Counted from the stretch's first letter, positions 1 to 11,225 are shown. The stretch: DNA of 64,000 nucleotides from Fragum whitleyi (GCA_948146395.1 OX411543.1:51316017-51380016), one strand, 5' to 3'. Program-made: numbers and translations. The notes: a model not told the origin generated them from the letters alone.

Positions 1-458
1 TATAATCCAAATTGAGATGAAAGTCAGGTCAATAAAATATCACGTATTTTGAAGATAATGCAACTACTTTAAAACATCATTATATTAAATACAGTCAACC
101 TTGCTTGAGCCACAATTTCTAATAAGTGACCATTATAATCAAAAGACTGTTTTCAAAATCCCCATCTTTAAATCAAAATATCTTCAAAAGTAAATATTGA
201 TGGTCTGAAAATTATTGTAATTCAATACTATGGTTTTGGGTTACACATTTTACTGTAGTTACTACTATTGATGTTATTGCATTGCTGGAACTAAACCTTC
301 AAACTTAACATTTTATGCTCATGTTTTGTATGAATATACAGAACATGGATGCACATCATAAGATAAAAAGGACAATGTCATGGTCATATGTCAAGATTAA
401 ACTTGAGCAATAATTGCTGATTCAAAAGCATCGCCGTTTTAAAAACACATCTTATAAT
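1..458. other. Upstream intron or flank of gene 1, with a fragment of element E
   Basis: No exon is supported. Positions ~118-240 resemble the left part of the element at 12945-13240: a shared GACTGTTTTCAAAATCCCC-type block and 'AAAAGTAaaTATtGaTGGTC'. Confidence 0.5.
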
Positions 459-838
459 ACCCCCTACACTATTTTTAGGGGGTATATAGGAGTCAGTTTG
501 TCGGTCGGTTGGTCTGTCCGATTGTGTGTCCATCTCCATGGCTCAACGCAAAACAGTTGTAACTCCCTTTATGTTTAAAGGGAGTTACAACTGTTTTGCA
601 CTGAGCCATTGATATGTAGCTTTTTCTTGTACACTCAATTTCTCATCAACTAACAGACAGATTTCATGCAAACTTTACAGATGCAATCATATCCAGAAGA
701 GATGTGCAAGTGATCATTTTGGTAACGATTCATTGACTTTTGACAGAGCTATTGATCTTTAATTGAACATGGATTTTTATTTTGACAAGCACTTGTAGGG
801 GGCCATGAGTCTACTTTGCGACAGACAAGTTTCTGTTT
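459..838 (+). repeat. Dispersed repeat 'TAGGGGGTATATAGGAGTCAG' type, split by a hairpin element
   Basis: A CCCCCTAC...TAGGGGGTATAT hairpin start is followed by GTCGGTCGGTTGGTCTGTCCG and ends near AGGGGGCCATGAGTC. The tone resembles the repeats at 2828 and 46113. The 72-bp hairpin at 538-609 interrupts it. Confidence 0.5.
538..609. mobile_element. 72-bp hairpin element, family HP1 copy 1
   Basis: An inverted repeat has ATGGCTCA outer ends and AACAGTTGTAACTCCCTTT arms. Near-identical hairpins occur at 1010-1081 and 61049-61124. Confidence 0.75.
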
Positions 839-1009
839 AACTGAAAGGTTGATAAGAAAGATAAAAAAAAATTCATGTATACTTTGAGATTGGAATTTGG
901 GTCGCAACATTTACTGTAAAAGCTCTAATAGAACCTCTGGTTTCTATTTGTATAATTGCATTTCCATTAGAAAGGGATGTTCTTTTATAAGAGGGTTTGC
1001 GTCATATCT

Positions 1010-1081
1010 ATGGCTCAGCGATAAACAGTTGTAACTGCCTATGAACACATGAGCAGTTACAACTGTTTTTTGCTGAGCCAT
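1010..1081. mobile_element. 72-bp hairpin element, family HP1 copy 2
   Basis: ATGGCTCAGC ... AAACAGTTGTAACTGCC pairs with the right arm GGCAGTTACAACTGTTT-type sequence and GCTGAGCCAT. Confidence 0.75.
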
Positions 1082-1487
1082 CAATATTTGTTAATATGGC
1101 GAAAAAATGGCCAATGATAAACATAATCCGTTAATTTGATTAAGGAAAGGGATGCTAATTTGAGTAAAGGAAAAGCTGCATAGAATCTCTGTTGAATTTT
1201 TGTTGACCTTGATTTTATGGGGATTGGCCTTTTTGTGAGCCTTCAAGATTTTGTAAAATCACATCAGAAACTGTTGATTTCAACATGCAAAAAGGGGGGT
1301 GGGGTTTACCAGAATATACTACCAAAAGAAGGTATTGGTCTGAGAATTTAACCTATAACGTAAAATCTCATTAAAATAACGATTATGCATAATAAGAGTG
1401 CATTAAAACTAACTCTTGATTAGTGAAAGTGCTTGAGACACGTAAAGTGAATTACTGTTATCAAGGTGCTACTTTAGAGCATTGCAG
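1082..1487. other. Non-coding, nothing recognised
   Basis: AT-rich DNA with a short G-run at about 1295-1305. No exon, repeat or RNA is supported. Confidence 0.5.
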
Positions 1488-1555
1488 GCAGATCTTGGTC
1501 TATACAATCTTGCCTAATTCTCAAAGTGTACAGCACACATGTGTTGTGGACAGTA
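1488..1555 (+). CDS. Tentative coding exon of gene 1
   Basis: An acceptor AG at 1486-1487 (or 1490-1491) and a donor GTAAAG at 1556 delimit a short frame reading ILVYTILPNSQSVQHTCVVDS. It ends one base into a codon, as the exon at 1703 requires. The polypyrimidine tract is poor, so this exon could be chance. Confidence 0.35.
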
Positions 1556-4500
1556 GTAAAGTGTTAATTGTATGCTTGACCATTTTGATCTCAAGAAGAA
1601 TTTTATATTCGTAAAGATTGGAATATCAGTTAATTATCACATTACTTATCTAAAGTAACATTTACTACCTGTATATGAACATAGTTTTTCTCTTATTTCC
1701 AGATAATTTTGTAACAGTGCTCACATCAAAAGGTATGTTTTTATTCCACCAATACCAGACCAGAATTTTTCAGAAGTCAAAAAGATTAATTGAACAAGCA
1801 ATTTCTTTATGAAAATACAATACTATTTTAAAAGTGGTCCATCTCAAAAAGTCAAAACTAATGTTAGCATGAAAAGGTTTAAAAGATATTCGAAAATTCA
1901 GTTTTTCCTTTAAGAAGCTTCGTTTATCTCCTAAATCTGTGTAAAATTATTTCATGAAAGGCTTATTTAGCAATCTGTCAATAACCAATGATCTTAGAAT
2001 TTATTTTGAGATCTGTCCCAATGTTAGGTTTCAGCTACTGGCCTGTAATAGCGGTTCAAAGATGTATAAAAATCACACATACCTGTTTCTATGCAACTTG
2101 GTAAAATACAATTGAACATAATATGATTTCCAGGGTTCAATACTAAGGGGATTCTGGGAGTTCAAATACTTTGTGCTTGCTAGTTGAATCTCCTTTATTT
2201 TGCAGGTAAGGAGTCCGATTGACTCCCTGGATCGTATGAGAAAAATTTCAACTAACAACAAATGGCAGTTTCCTTTACAAAACTGTGGTTATTCTCACTT
2301 CAAAAGTTCTTAAGGATATCATTTACTTGCTTCCAGTAATAAGTTGAAAGAAATCCAACTTCTTTGGGTGAAAAATTGGTGGAAATAGAAGAAATTGCTT
2401 GTTACAAGCAGTATCTCCTTTTCCCCATTGATGAGCATTAGGACTCTATACTTTGAGCTTGGCCTCCTTGTTCTTATAAGTTGGGACCCCTTATTCACAG
2501 AAGTTTGTTTTGTTTCCTGATGTCATCACATAGCTGCAGACGTATGAAGTGACTTGTATTTGAAGATGTTAAATTTAGTTAATCAAATCCTTCACTGCGA
2601 GTATTCATTGGAATTGTCTCAATAAGACAAATCCAATGAATACTCACAGTAAAGGTTTGAAAAACCTCTTATATCTCAATCTTTGTATTTATTTTGACAG
2701 GGCATGCTGATGTTGTATTAAAGATGCGACCATTTATACCAGTGCCTCAAACCCTCTCAGGAAGGTATGACTGATTTTGTTACAGCTGGTATCCCCTTTT
2801 AAATCTTACATATTTCTATAAGATGAGATTGGTGACACATTGTTTTACACTTTCTATCTGTAGTCCATCTGTCCAACTGTCTGTCTGTCTGCACAACTTA
2901 ACAAAGAAAAGCCATTACATTGGCCATAACTTCCAGACTATTCAAGTTACAATGCTTATACATGGCATGATATATTTCATCATGTCGCATCTGCAAATAC
3001 CAAGGTCAAGACCATATGACAAGGTAAAGGCCATTTTTTTTAAAAAAAAAAACCTGCTTCAGGTTTATTGTGTGTTTATCAACACATCTTGTTTATTCTA
3101 AATTTGGGAAATGTTGTAGACAAGGTAACTTTACTTGTAATAGGCACATTGACCTTCGACAATATTTATACTAAAAAGAATGGTTTCCTTCCAAATTGCA
3201 CAATCTTTTTCATTGATATCCGTAGCTTCTTTAAATCTAAAGAAATGGAAAAGTGTTAAAAGTTTTTATCTTATAACTGTACAAATATCCATGTGATAAC
3301 ATCCCATATGATATTTTTTATGATATCACGTAGTTATTTTTAGAACAAAGATATAATGCGGTTATTTTAGAAAGTTGCATTTCAGTTAGAAACATGGACC
3401 AAAACAAGACAAATAGAGGTTATAAGATAAATATAATACATACTTAATGTATTGTATGAAAAAAAATGTCTAACTCGGTTGTGATAATTGATAATGGTCT
3501 CGGCAGATATTTTTTTTTCTCTTACAAAACACTAAGTATGTATTATATATGTACCAAATTGTTTCATTCCAAAAATTATTTATATTCATGTGATCCAATT
3601 TATCAGGTTATGCACATAACTCTTTTCCAAATAAGAGCATTCTCTTACAAAACACTAAGTATGTATTATTTATGTACCAAATTGTTTCATTTCAAAAATT
3701 ATTTATATTCATGTGATCCAATTTATCAGGTTATGCACATAACTCTTTTCCAAATTAGAGCAGGGATGAGAAGAAATATATAATAGGTACTTTGTGTATT
3801 GTATGACAAAAAATATCTAACATGGTTGGGGGAATCGATAATTGTCAAGGCTCCGCAGAGACAATTATCAATTCCCACAACCCAGTTAGATATTTTTTCA
3901 AACAATACACTTAGTATGTATTATATTTATCTTGTAGATCTATTTTCATTGTTTTTGTCAATGTTTCTAATAGAAATGCAAGTTTCTTAAAATAAACCGC
4001 ATTTTGTCATTGTTCTAAAAATATCGAAGTGATATCATGGAAAATATCATATGGGTTAACGTAGTTATCACACGGATATTTGTATAGTTATAAGATAAAT
4101 TTTGTACTCGGGTACCAGGGATCTCGTAACAATTGGTTAATTGAGTACTGGATGATAACTTTCCACATATCTTTTTTATCAGCTAAATACAAATATACAA
4201 ATTCAGACATAATCTTGATAAGATGATAGTGGACCAAGTTTAGGAGAAATTTGGTTTGTAGGTTTGGAAAAATAGATTGAACAATAAATAGATGAAAATC
4301 ATAATACCTAAATCATTTGAAATTCTAGTTAAAATGTTTAGTTATAATACTTTTTGTTATTTCAGTGTAAGTTTTATCTGTCCCACAAAAGAGACATTTG
4401 ATGTAAATTTACCAGACATTAGTATCACCTTTAGTCACATGATGATGCCACTACCGTGGCGACCTGATGGGGATACATACAGCCCTAAGGAGTTTTTTGA

Positions 4501-7500
4501 GTGTTTATGGAAGTGGACTGTTGGAGGGTCTGACAAAGATAGGTAGAGGACTTGTACCTGTATATAGAGAATAACATGTTAGTGTCTAAAAATAACAATG
4601 TTATCTGGTCGAGGTTGGGAGAATTTATCAGGACGAGGCTTTGCCGAGTCATGATAAATTCTCACAGCCGAGACCTGATAACATTGCTATTTAAAGACAC
4701 GTACATGTTATTCTATTTATCATGCAACCTTTTTTCGTGCTCATTCATAATAATATCTTTTAAAATCAAAGAAATTTGGGTGAAAGAGTATTTACATTGT
4801 TCTAAAAATACACTGCCTGATAACATATTATGTCATTGGACAGGTGATATCAGGTCAATACAGGCTTCATTGCATGATAAATTACTAATAAAGCCTATGT
4901 GTGACATTTCCAGCAAAGTCATGTTAGCATGATGGACAGACCTTGAGCAGCCTGGAAAATCACACAGTGTATTAATCCTTGGCATGTTAAAAAAAAACGC
5001 TGGCTAAAAATGCTACAAAATCATAGTGCTTAAATCAATGCATGGACTATATGTGAGTTGGTATTCATTTTGAAAATTGGATTTTTAAGCTTTTCTGGTT
5101 TCAATAAAGGAAATAAGGGTATGATATAGACAAACATCAGCCTGCACATATGTGCAGGCTGGTGTTTGTCTATAGCTCCTGCCAAAGCAGGAATATTCCA
5201 GGTTCAGCATTCAAGGGTTAAAACTAATCTTGTGAACGAGGACTTGAGGTCCATAGCCATCAATTGGGGTGTTGCAAAGACTCTGATCAGCTTGCGCAGC
5301 TGCACAGACTGATCAGAGTCTTAACATTGTGAACATGTGGAATTATTGGAAATGTCATGCACAGGCTCGTTTATATATCTTGGATTCATTCTTAGCAAAC
5401 AGATTGATCTCATACATGAAGCAAGAGCCACTGTCATAGCGCAGTTGGTAGCGCATCAGACTGTCAATTTAGAGGTCCTGGGTTCGATACCCGACGACTT
5501 TCTGACTTCTTGTCTCTCCCCAATGGGTTAAAAATGGTAGACCTATGTGAGATAGCAGCTGGAGGCTAGGAAAGGATGTGATGGTTGTACTGATGAGAGA
5601 AATACCAGGAATCCATTGTTAGGTGCTCCAGCTGAAAAAATGTTGAAAGCGACGTAAAACTCCATTCAATCAATTAATCAATACATGAAGCAAGAAATAA
5701 GCACAGAGATCTCTAAAAATCTTTCATACTTATTTACTGAATTCCTTTCAAAGTCCTCTATGATGTTGATTATTTAGACTGATTTTGATATATGGTCTTG
5801 TCTAATTCCTGAGAAACTGATGCAGGAATTTCACCAAATTACAAAAAAAAAAGTTTTGATGAAAGTCTTATACCCTTAATGATACACAATGACAACTTTT
5901 TCAGGTTTGGAGTTGAATCCCTGAAGCTGTTTGATCTCCCGCTGACCAAGTTTAAAACAAGATACTCTGATAGATTAGGGAAATTTGAAATCACAGGCCA
6001 TCAATCAGGTAAAATGATGCAACAAAATGCTCTGTAAAATAAGGAAAATATGAAATGTAAAGTTGGGTTAATAGGTGATAATAAATTAACTCCAACATTT
6101 TTAAAACTTCCAATCATATACCATTAGCTAGGCCGAAAAAAATGACAAAATTGAGTGCTTTCAGCAAAAAAAAAGTATGTGTCTATACAACATGATAAAG
6201 ACAAATACATGTTCTATGTTTTTTACCCTAAGACCTCAATAAAATCTGATAGATAAGGTGACTTTGTAAAAGGCAAACAATGCACAAGCATAATTTCATT
6301 ACAAATTTATCTGGTGGATAAGAATATATGGGCCTGTACGACGGATTTCCAACAATTTTAAATATGCACAAAGAAAAGACTGACCAGCCTGTGCATCTGC
6401 ACAGTCTGACCAGAGTCTTCACTATGTGTTTAGTAGGTAGATAAGGCCACAAAGTATCTGTTAACCATCAGGTAACTTTATATTTACAGTATGCGGCTGT
6501 CTACGCTACTCAATGTTTGCACCTCATGAACATTTCAAATTGTTGCAAATGTCATGCACAGGCTCATATGATTCTGATATTGTAATTAAAACTCCATCAG
6601 ACCTTGCTACTGTAAGATTACCTACTCATCTGTTCCGGTTGCATAAAACATAATACTGGAGCTCTACCTCTCTTAATGATAACTCAAGAATTATCAAGAG
6701 ATGAAGAGATTTTTAATTGATTTCATAGAGGTATGAAACTCAAAGCCTGATCAAACTGTATGAATATGCAAAGCAGATTCATACATGAGTGTGATAGGTT
6801 TATAGTTTCATATATCAATGAAATAATTAAATACTCCCTTCATCTCTTATAATTTGATATCATGATGCAAAAAATATTAAAGATTTGGCCATAATAACCG
6901 GTAACAGATATTTCACAGGACTACTTTTTTGGTAAAGTTATGAAAAATGACTCAAATTGTTTTTTTGTTGGGAAATTAAATCAATTTATCTCCCTAACAG
7001 AATGCATAAAGCTTGATAGACACAAATAATATTTAAAGTCTAAAGTTTCAAAGCTATAGACATTTGATTAATGGTAAGATATGGGGTATAATACATGTAT
7101 TTTGACTGTGTGCATGTCTTTGCCTGTTAAGCCATCTGTTTATTCAAAATTTAGCCTGCAATAATTACTCCTTTCACTACAGTTAACAACATAATGAAAT
7201 TTACAAAGTGAATGATGTTGGAATGATTTAAGAACAAAATTGAATGAGTGTGGTGAGTGAGTTATGAATTAAATAAAGGGCAATGCAATGTAGCTAATTT
7301 TGTTCAAAATGAACATTTTTTTGTCTCTTAAATAATGATTAGGTGATATTTATTATCTCCCTTTAATGAAATATGCATATATTTTCTATAAAATCTTATA
7401 TATGTCTTTCAAATTTTAATAAAGTTTGTGAAATCATGAATTTTTTCTAGCAATTTTTCTTTTGAATATAAGTGTTGATCTTACATCTTTAAGCGATTTT

Positions 7501-8182
7501 GGAGCGTTTTTGAATGATTTGACTAAGTATTTTGAATAAATGAATTGAGCGCTGAGTGTGCAATTAAGAATGGTTTTGATTGGAATGAGAGTCAATTTCA
7601 CAATGTTATTAACTGTAACAAGTTTAATGTACAATACTTGTATAAAGACTGATAGCTACTCTGCTCTAATGAAAGATTGCTTCAAACTGAAAGACGCTGC
7701 AGAGGATATTATTATTGCATATAAACAGAAAAGAAAACCTTGCAGGAAAGGGTGAAATTAAGGTAGTGGACCTGTAATAGTTCCACAACATTTCGGACCA
7801 CATATTCTTTCACAATGTTAACTGAGGTTTCCAAATGAAAATCATTTGGAAACCTCAGTTAACACTGTTAAAGTTCATTACTTCTGAGATGTTGCAAACT
7901 ATTACGGGTCCACTACCTAAAATTTAAATTTTGCCTGCTTTAAGATTTTTTGTAACTTCTTTAAAGAGCATTTATTAATATAATTTATGATTTAATGATT
8001 CCAACCTTGTATTTGTGTGTATAATTTCAGAAGAAAAAGAAAGTTTGTATGTGATATTCATGCCACCAAAACACCATATTTTACTTCACTGTAAGGACCA
8101 AATGGACAAAGTTGTTGTTGCCATGGCGATGGATGACTGGTCACTACTTCCTCATGTTGACAAATTTCTCATGGATTCTTAG
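1488..8182 (+). CDS. 3' part of a multi-exon gene, C-terminal ~175 residues, unrecognised (possibly adaptin-appendage-like)
   Basis: Five exons (1703-1732, 2701-2764, 4366-4542, 5905-6008, 8031-8182) each sit between AG and GT. Their phases (2-in/1-out, 2/2, 1/2, 1/1, 2/stop) join into one frame ending TAG at 8180-8182. A sixth upstream exon (about 1488-1555) fits the same frame but is weaker. The protein reads as alternating hydrophobic beta-strand-like stretches (VTVLTSKG, ADVVLKMRPFIPVP, VSFICPTKE, SLYVIFMPP, HHILLHCKDQ) followed by a likely helix (EFFECLWKW) and a C-terminal DDWSLLPHVDKFLMDS. This layout recalls the appendage domains of adaptor-complex large subunits, perhaps AP-5 beta, but I cannot confirm the family. 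The N-terminal part lies before the window. Introns contain foldback elements, MITE-like repeats and a SINE. The exons are very likely real; the identity is weak. Confidence 0.72.
1703..1732 (+). CDS. Coding exon of gene 1 (30 bp)
   Basis: This micro-exon lies between TTTCCAG and GTATGT. It encodes NFVTVLTSK plus the first base of a glycine codon completed at 2701. Confidence 0.65.
2594..2650. repeat. Hairpin in intron of gene 1
   Basis: Arms ACTGCGAGTATTCATTGGA and TCCAATGAATACTCACAGT pair almost perfectly around a short AT loop. Confidence 0.7.
2701..2764 (+). CDS. Coding exon of gene 1
   Basis: A strong acceptor (TTTTGACAG) and donor (GTATGA) flank the exon. It encodes HADVVLKMRPFIPVPQTLSG with two bases left over, completed as serine in the next exon. 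Confidence 0.75.
2828..3062 (+). repeat. Dispersed repeat, CTGTCTGTCTG / 'AAGGTCAAG' type
   Basis: It shares order and wording with 46113-46440: a pyrimidine CTGTCTG block, CACAACTTAAC, CAAAGC/TTATACATGGCATGAT-like text and CAAGGTCAAGaCCAtaTGACAAGG. Confidence 0.6.
3264..4101. mobile_element. Foldback element with long inverted ends and inner duplication
   Basis: The left end (TTTTATCTTATAACT..., CATATGATATTTT) is the inverted copy of the right end at 4025-4101. The middle carries inverted GTCTAACTCGG/CCCAGTTAGA arms and a tandem pair of 123-bp units. It lies in an intron of gene 1. Confidence 0.7.
3521..3766 (+). repeat. Tandem duplication, 2 x 123 bp
   Basis: Units 3521-3643 and 3644-3766 differ at only a few bases. 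They create a repetitive open frame that should not be read as protein. Confidence 0.85.
4366..4542 (+). CDS. Coding exon of gene 1 (largest)
   Basis: The exon lies between TTATTTCAG and GTAGAG and is 177 bp. It encodes 58 full codons including KETFDVNLPDISITFSH, MPLPWRPDGDTYSP and EFFECLWKW. Codon composition is clearly more coding-like than the AT-rich flanks. Confidence 0.8.
4566..4715. mobile_element. 150-bp foldback element
   Basis: The arms AGAATAACATG...AACAATGTTATC and GATAACATTG...CATGTTATTCT pair over most of their length around GGACGAGGCTTTGCCGAGTC. It lies 24 bp after the donor of the 4366-4542 exon. Confidence 0.75.
5125..5174. repeat. 50-bp hairpin
   Basis: Two 25-bp arms (TATAGACAAACATCAGCCTG...) pair with one mismatch and no loop. 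Confidence 0.8.
5225..5390 (+). repeat. Family B element, partial
   Basis: It has the AGACTCTGATCAGC...GCTGATCAGAGTCTT-like internal hairpin and ends with GAAATGTCATGCACAGGCTC, the 3' end of family B. Confidence 0.6.
5427..5680 (+). mobile_element. Full-length SINE-A with 15-bp target duplication
   Basis: The tRNA-like head (GTCATAGCGCAGTTGGTAGCG A-box region, GGTTCGATACC B box) is followed by a core (GTAGACCTATGTGAGATAGC, GAGGCTAGGAAAGGATGTGA) and an (AATC)n-like tail. The flanks 5412-5426 and 5681-5695 are identical (ATACATGAAGCAAGA). This is retroposition, not a tRNA gene. Confidence 0.88.
5905..6008 (+). CDS. Coding exon of gene 1
   Basis: The exon lies between TTTTTCAG and GTAAAA. It encodes FGVESLKLFDLPLTKFK, then TRYSDRLGKFEITGHQS, and ends one base into a glutamate codon. 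Confidence 0.75.
6009..6327. other. Intron sequence, nothing recognised
   Basis: AT-rich DNA with short A-runs only. Confidence 0.5.
6328..6569 (+). mobile_element. Family B inverted-repeat element, full
   Basis: The left end GGCCTGTACGACGGATTTCC mirrors the right end AAATGTCATGCACAGGCTC. The internal hairpin is GACCAGCCTGTGCATCTGC/ACAGTCTGACCAGAGTC. ATATG flanks both ends. Confidence 0.75.
6678..6862. mobile_element. Foldback family C copy 1
   Basis: AAGAGATGAAGAG and TTTCATAGAGGTATGAAACT pair with the right half, ending TTCATCTCTTATAATTTGAT. GCAGATTCATACATGAGTGT in the centre matches 48600-48780. Confidence 0.75.
7180..7615 (+). mobile_element. MITE-1 copy
   Basis: CAGTTAACAACAT...TTATTAACTG ends are flanked by TA on both sides. 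The inner GTCAATTTCAC and TGAATTGAGCGCTGAGTG match the family. The central GGGAGGTAAT hairpin is degraded here. Confidence 0.8.
7756..7924. mobile_element. Foldback family D copy 1
   Basis: AGGTAGTGGACCTGTAATAG pairs with TATTACGGGTCCACTACCT. The inner GTTAACTGAGGTTTCCAAAT pairs with ATTTGGAAACCTCAGTTAAC. Related copies are at 54280 and 54508. Confidence 0.85.
8031..8182 (+). CDS. Terminal coding exon of gene 1
   Basis: The acceptor TATAATTTCAG is followed by an exon completing the split glutamate. It encodes ESLYVIFMPPKHHILLHCKD and ends DDWSLLPHVDKFLMDS, then TAG. Confidence 0.78.
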
Positions 8183-8208
8183 TTTCATTAGTAAACAAAG
8201 ATAATTCA

Positions 8209-8214
8209 AATAAA
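8209..8214 (+). promoter_or_regulatory. Candidate polyadenylation signal AATAAA for gene 1
   Basis: AATAAA lies 27 bp after the stop codon. A second AATAAA is at about 8793-8798. Both are chance-prone in AT-rich DNA. Confidence 0.3.
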
Positions 8215-8275
8215 CAATATTGCAATTAAAAATTTGATGAAGCATGCATATAAATACAGGAGATCAGTGAGATAT

Positions 8276-8535
8276 GAGCCTGTGCATGACATTTCAAACA
8301 ATTTTGCATGTGCACATAGTAAAGCCCTTGGCCAGCCTGTGCATCCGCACAGTCTTACCAGAGTCTTCACTATGTGTTTAGTAGATAGAAAAGGTCTCAA
8401 AGTAGAAAAGGTCTCAAAGTATCTGTAGAGCATTGAATAACTTCATATTCACAGTATGTGGCTGTTCACGTAACTCAATGTTTGCACCTCATGAATATTT
8501 CAAACTGTTAAAAATGCCATGCATAGGCTAAAACG
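8276..8535 (+). mobile_element. Family B inverted-repeat element, full
   Basis: GAGCCTGTGCATGACATTTC at the left mirrors the right end (AAAAATGCCATGCATAGGCT). The inner CTGTGCATCCGCACAG hairpin and TATCTGTAGAGCAT block match 6328 and 44525. It lies about 90 bp after gene 1. Confidence 0.8.
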
Positions 8536-8895
8536 ATAGTCCTTTATTCATCACCCTTGTCCTTTGGACTTTTGCATTAGCAAAATTTGTCAGAAGCAGA
8601 ATCACCTACAATATGACCAAAAAATTCAACACTTAAATCCAAGGTGATTTCCAGAGAACAGAAATGCCCAGCAAGTGTTCTGAATGTACCACTTTTGAAA
8701 AATGAAATGGCTTTGTAAGGATCGCCAAGAAGAATGTTAAATTGTTATTTCTTCAAAGTTTATTTCTTGAACTTGTGCAATAGTTGATTTTCAATAAATG
8801 TATCTCTTTGTATATCTTAAAGTTTATTGAAGGTAACATTTTTCAGAAAGTATAACTGAATTTTATATTGAACCCCTTTCATTGGTTTTGTGTTG

Positions 8896-9440
8896 TTTTT
8901 AGCTCAATTGGATGAAGTCCAGCTAGCCCATTGTCATAGCCTGGTGTCCGTCATGAGGATGTCTGTCCATTAACCTTTTCTTTAAACATCTTCTCCCAAA
9001 GGTCGAAGCAGAATTCTACCAAAATTTCACAGGAATGATCCTTGGGACATGCTCTTACAGCATTCTTTGTTAGGTTCTGATAGGACTGATAACATGGGTG
9101 CTATGTGCTGACACGTCACCAAAAATGGTTCCATATGATAAAATGTGAAAAAATCTTGTCCTCAGGAACTACTTGTCATTTATCAACCAAACTTTCCTGG
9201 AATGCTGCTTAGAACATGCTCTTTCAGGTTTCTCTGTCAAATTCATATCAATTTGATAATATGGTCTCTGGGGGCTGTCACTGAAAAATGGTCTAATATG
9301 ATGGAAATATTATAAACATCTTCTCTGGTACTTCTTATCAAAATTCAACCAATCATCACAAGGATGGTGCTCAGGACATTTTCTTTTGGATTTCTAAAAC
9401 GAAATACAGTGTGCATGTGTATGTATAGCCTAGGTCCCAT
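8896..9440 (+). repeat. Family A repeat, variant head
   Basis: It starts TTTTTAGCTCAATTGGATGA and has GTCCGTCATGAGG and repeated 'ggAATGaTcCTtgGgaCATGCTCtt' units spaced about 130-140 bp. The end is unclear. Confidence 0.55.
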
Positions 9441-10104
9441 GCTGTCGATAAAATTAAAAAGGTACACCACTGGTGTTTTACTACCATATCCAATTACCTC
9501 TCATATTCGCTAAAACACTGAATGGCCTGTCAGAGGATGTGGAAAGATACTATATTTCTTCAGGAGACTTATGCTCATCCAACTATGCTACAGATCAGTG
9601 GGACGAACGCCAGTCAAATGGTGTCTGTCGGTGAATACGTAACCTGCTAACTAACATTTTTCCAGAATTTTAACACTATTCTAGTTATTTTCTTATCATT
9701 TAGCAAATAGATTGCTTTCATTAATCCGCATTTTTCAAGGTCATCTATCAAACTCAATTATTCTAGTCAAACTTATCTCTTTCAGAGAGATCGATTTGAA
9801 TATATTATCCCAAAGTATCATTATCACTCAACTAGTATAAAAATAATTAACGGGCTTTTTTTTTGGATCAACTATTAAATTGGCACTCATTATGGTATTT
9901 AATTTGAATAACCTTAGATATATTATAGGATATATTGAACCAACCAGCATGCAAATAATTTCAATTGTTGATGGATAGAGAATCCATTATCTAAACATCG
10001 GTTGTATAATGATTTCAGTTCACTTAAGCTTCCTGAATTATGCAAAATCTTTTACGAATCCATTAAATCTAATTTCATTTTTTTACCGTAAATAAAATCG
10101 GCAC
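9441..10104. other. Non-coding, nothing recognised
   Basis: Both strands were examined; no exon, RNA or repeat of the families seen elsewhere was found. Confidence 0.5.
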
Positions 10105-10262
10105 TTGCCCCGATCAAAACCATTATAACTCGCTCACAGAGTGCTCCAATCAAATCATTCCTACCACTCGCTCAAATCGACCAAAACGCCCAGAAATCAT
10201 TTGTAAATGCCCAAGAATCGTTCAAAATGTCAGAGTCATTGAAATCGATCAAATAATACCGC
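10105..10262 (-). mobile_element. MITE-1 fragment, degraded
   Basis: GATCAAAACCATTATAACTC and CGCTCACAGAGTGCTCCAAT match the inner reversed MITE-1 3' half. Confidence 0.5.
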
Positions 10263-10281
10263 CGTTGATAATAGAGGTGGA

Positions 10282-10709
10282 AAAGTTAGTAACTTCGTGA
10301 AATTGACATTCATCCCAAGACCATTCTTAATCACTCACTCAGCGCTCCATTCGTTCATTCCAAACACTCACTAAAAGCATTCAAAAACGCTCCAAAATGA
10401 CTATAAATAAATAAGATCAACTTTTACATTTAAGATTAGTATGGTCAGAGAAAAATCGAGATTTCACTGACTTAATTGATATTGTAAGAGTCTAGTTGGT
10501 TCTTTGAGAAATATCTATTGAAGCTATTTATGGAAAGAATATGCCTATTTGTTAAGGGAGGTAATAAATATCGCTAATTTTGTTCATTCCGAACAAAATT
10601 TGCGATACTGGATTACCTCCCATTAAGTTCAATCAAAACTCGCTCTACACACTCATTCAATTTCATTCCAAAACCATTCACGTTGTCAATTTCATAAAAT
10701 TGTTAACTG
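10282..10709 (-). mobile_element. MITE-1 copy
   Basis: It begins AAGTTAGTAACTTCGTGAAA and ends ATTGTTAACTG. The central hairpin is GGGAGGTAATAAATATCGC ... GATTACCTCCC with TTTTGTTCATTCCGAACAAAA. Confidence 0.8.
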
Positions 10710-10711
10710 AA

Positions 10712-10950
10712 GAGCACCCGACTTAAAAAGGTTAAGTTCGATATAGTGATTTTGATTATCGGGCTGGCACAATAATAAATTAACTGTCTTTCGAGTAAGA
10801 CGTTAAACCGAGGTCCCATGCACCGAGCAAGTTAAAGAACCATGGCGGATCTCGGCAGTATTTTCTACATGTATCCTTGCACTATCCCCCGTAACGAATA
10901 ACCGTTTTCTGAGGGCGTAGGTTATAAGGGCATATTTAAACAAACAAAAA
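10712..10950 (+). mobile_element. SINE-B, 5' part degraded
   Basis: AGAGCACCCGACTTA (tRNA-like) is followed by GACGTTAAACCGAGGTCCC, GTTAAAGAACCATGGCGGAT and ATCCTTGCACTATCCCCCGT. The same order is seen at 59229-59895. Confidence 0.65.
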
Positions 10951-11094
10951 AGTAATTCACGTCCTTTATACACAGCCCGGCTACATACAACCCTCGACAA
11001 TTAAGATTCTTCCACGGATCTATATTCAACATCATCCTACATATCACTTGCCAAAACACGAAACCAGCACCTAATATGGGTTTTAACGGTAGGC

Positions 11095-11225
11095 GCCAAA
11101 TGTCATACGAAAATAGCTATTCGACTCCCCTTGGTATTCAAACCAGGGAACACTCTTTCCAAAATCGAATACTCTACCACGCCGTTATAAAAGCCAGCTT
11201 CTACGCTCAGGCAGTACAAACACAA
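11095..11225 (-). mobile_element. Possible tRNA-like SINE head, reversed
   Basis: GGTATTCAAACCAGGGAA resembles a reversed B box and ACTCTACCACGCC a reversed A box. The body is not recognisable. Confidence 0.35.

Noticed and set aside
3466..3783. 105-codon frame with internal repeat
   Set aside because: Produced by the 2 x 123-bp duplication within a foldback element.
5434..5505. tRNA gene
   Set aside because: A tRNA-like head is present, but it continues into a SINE body and tail with a 15-bp target duplication.
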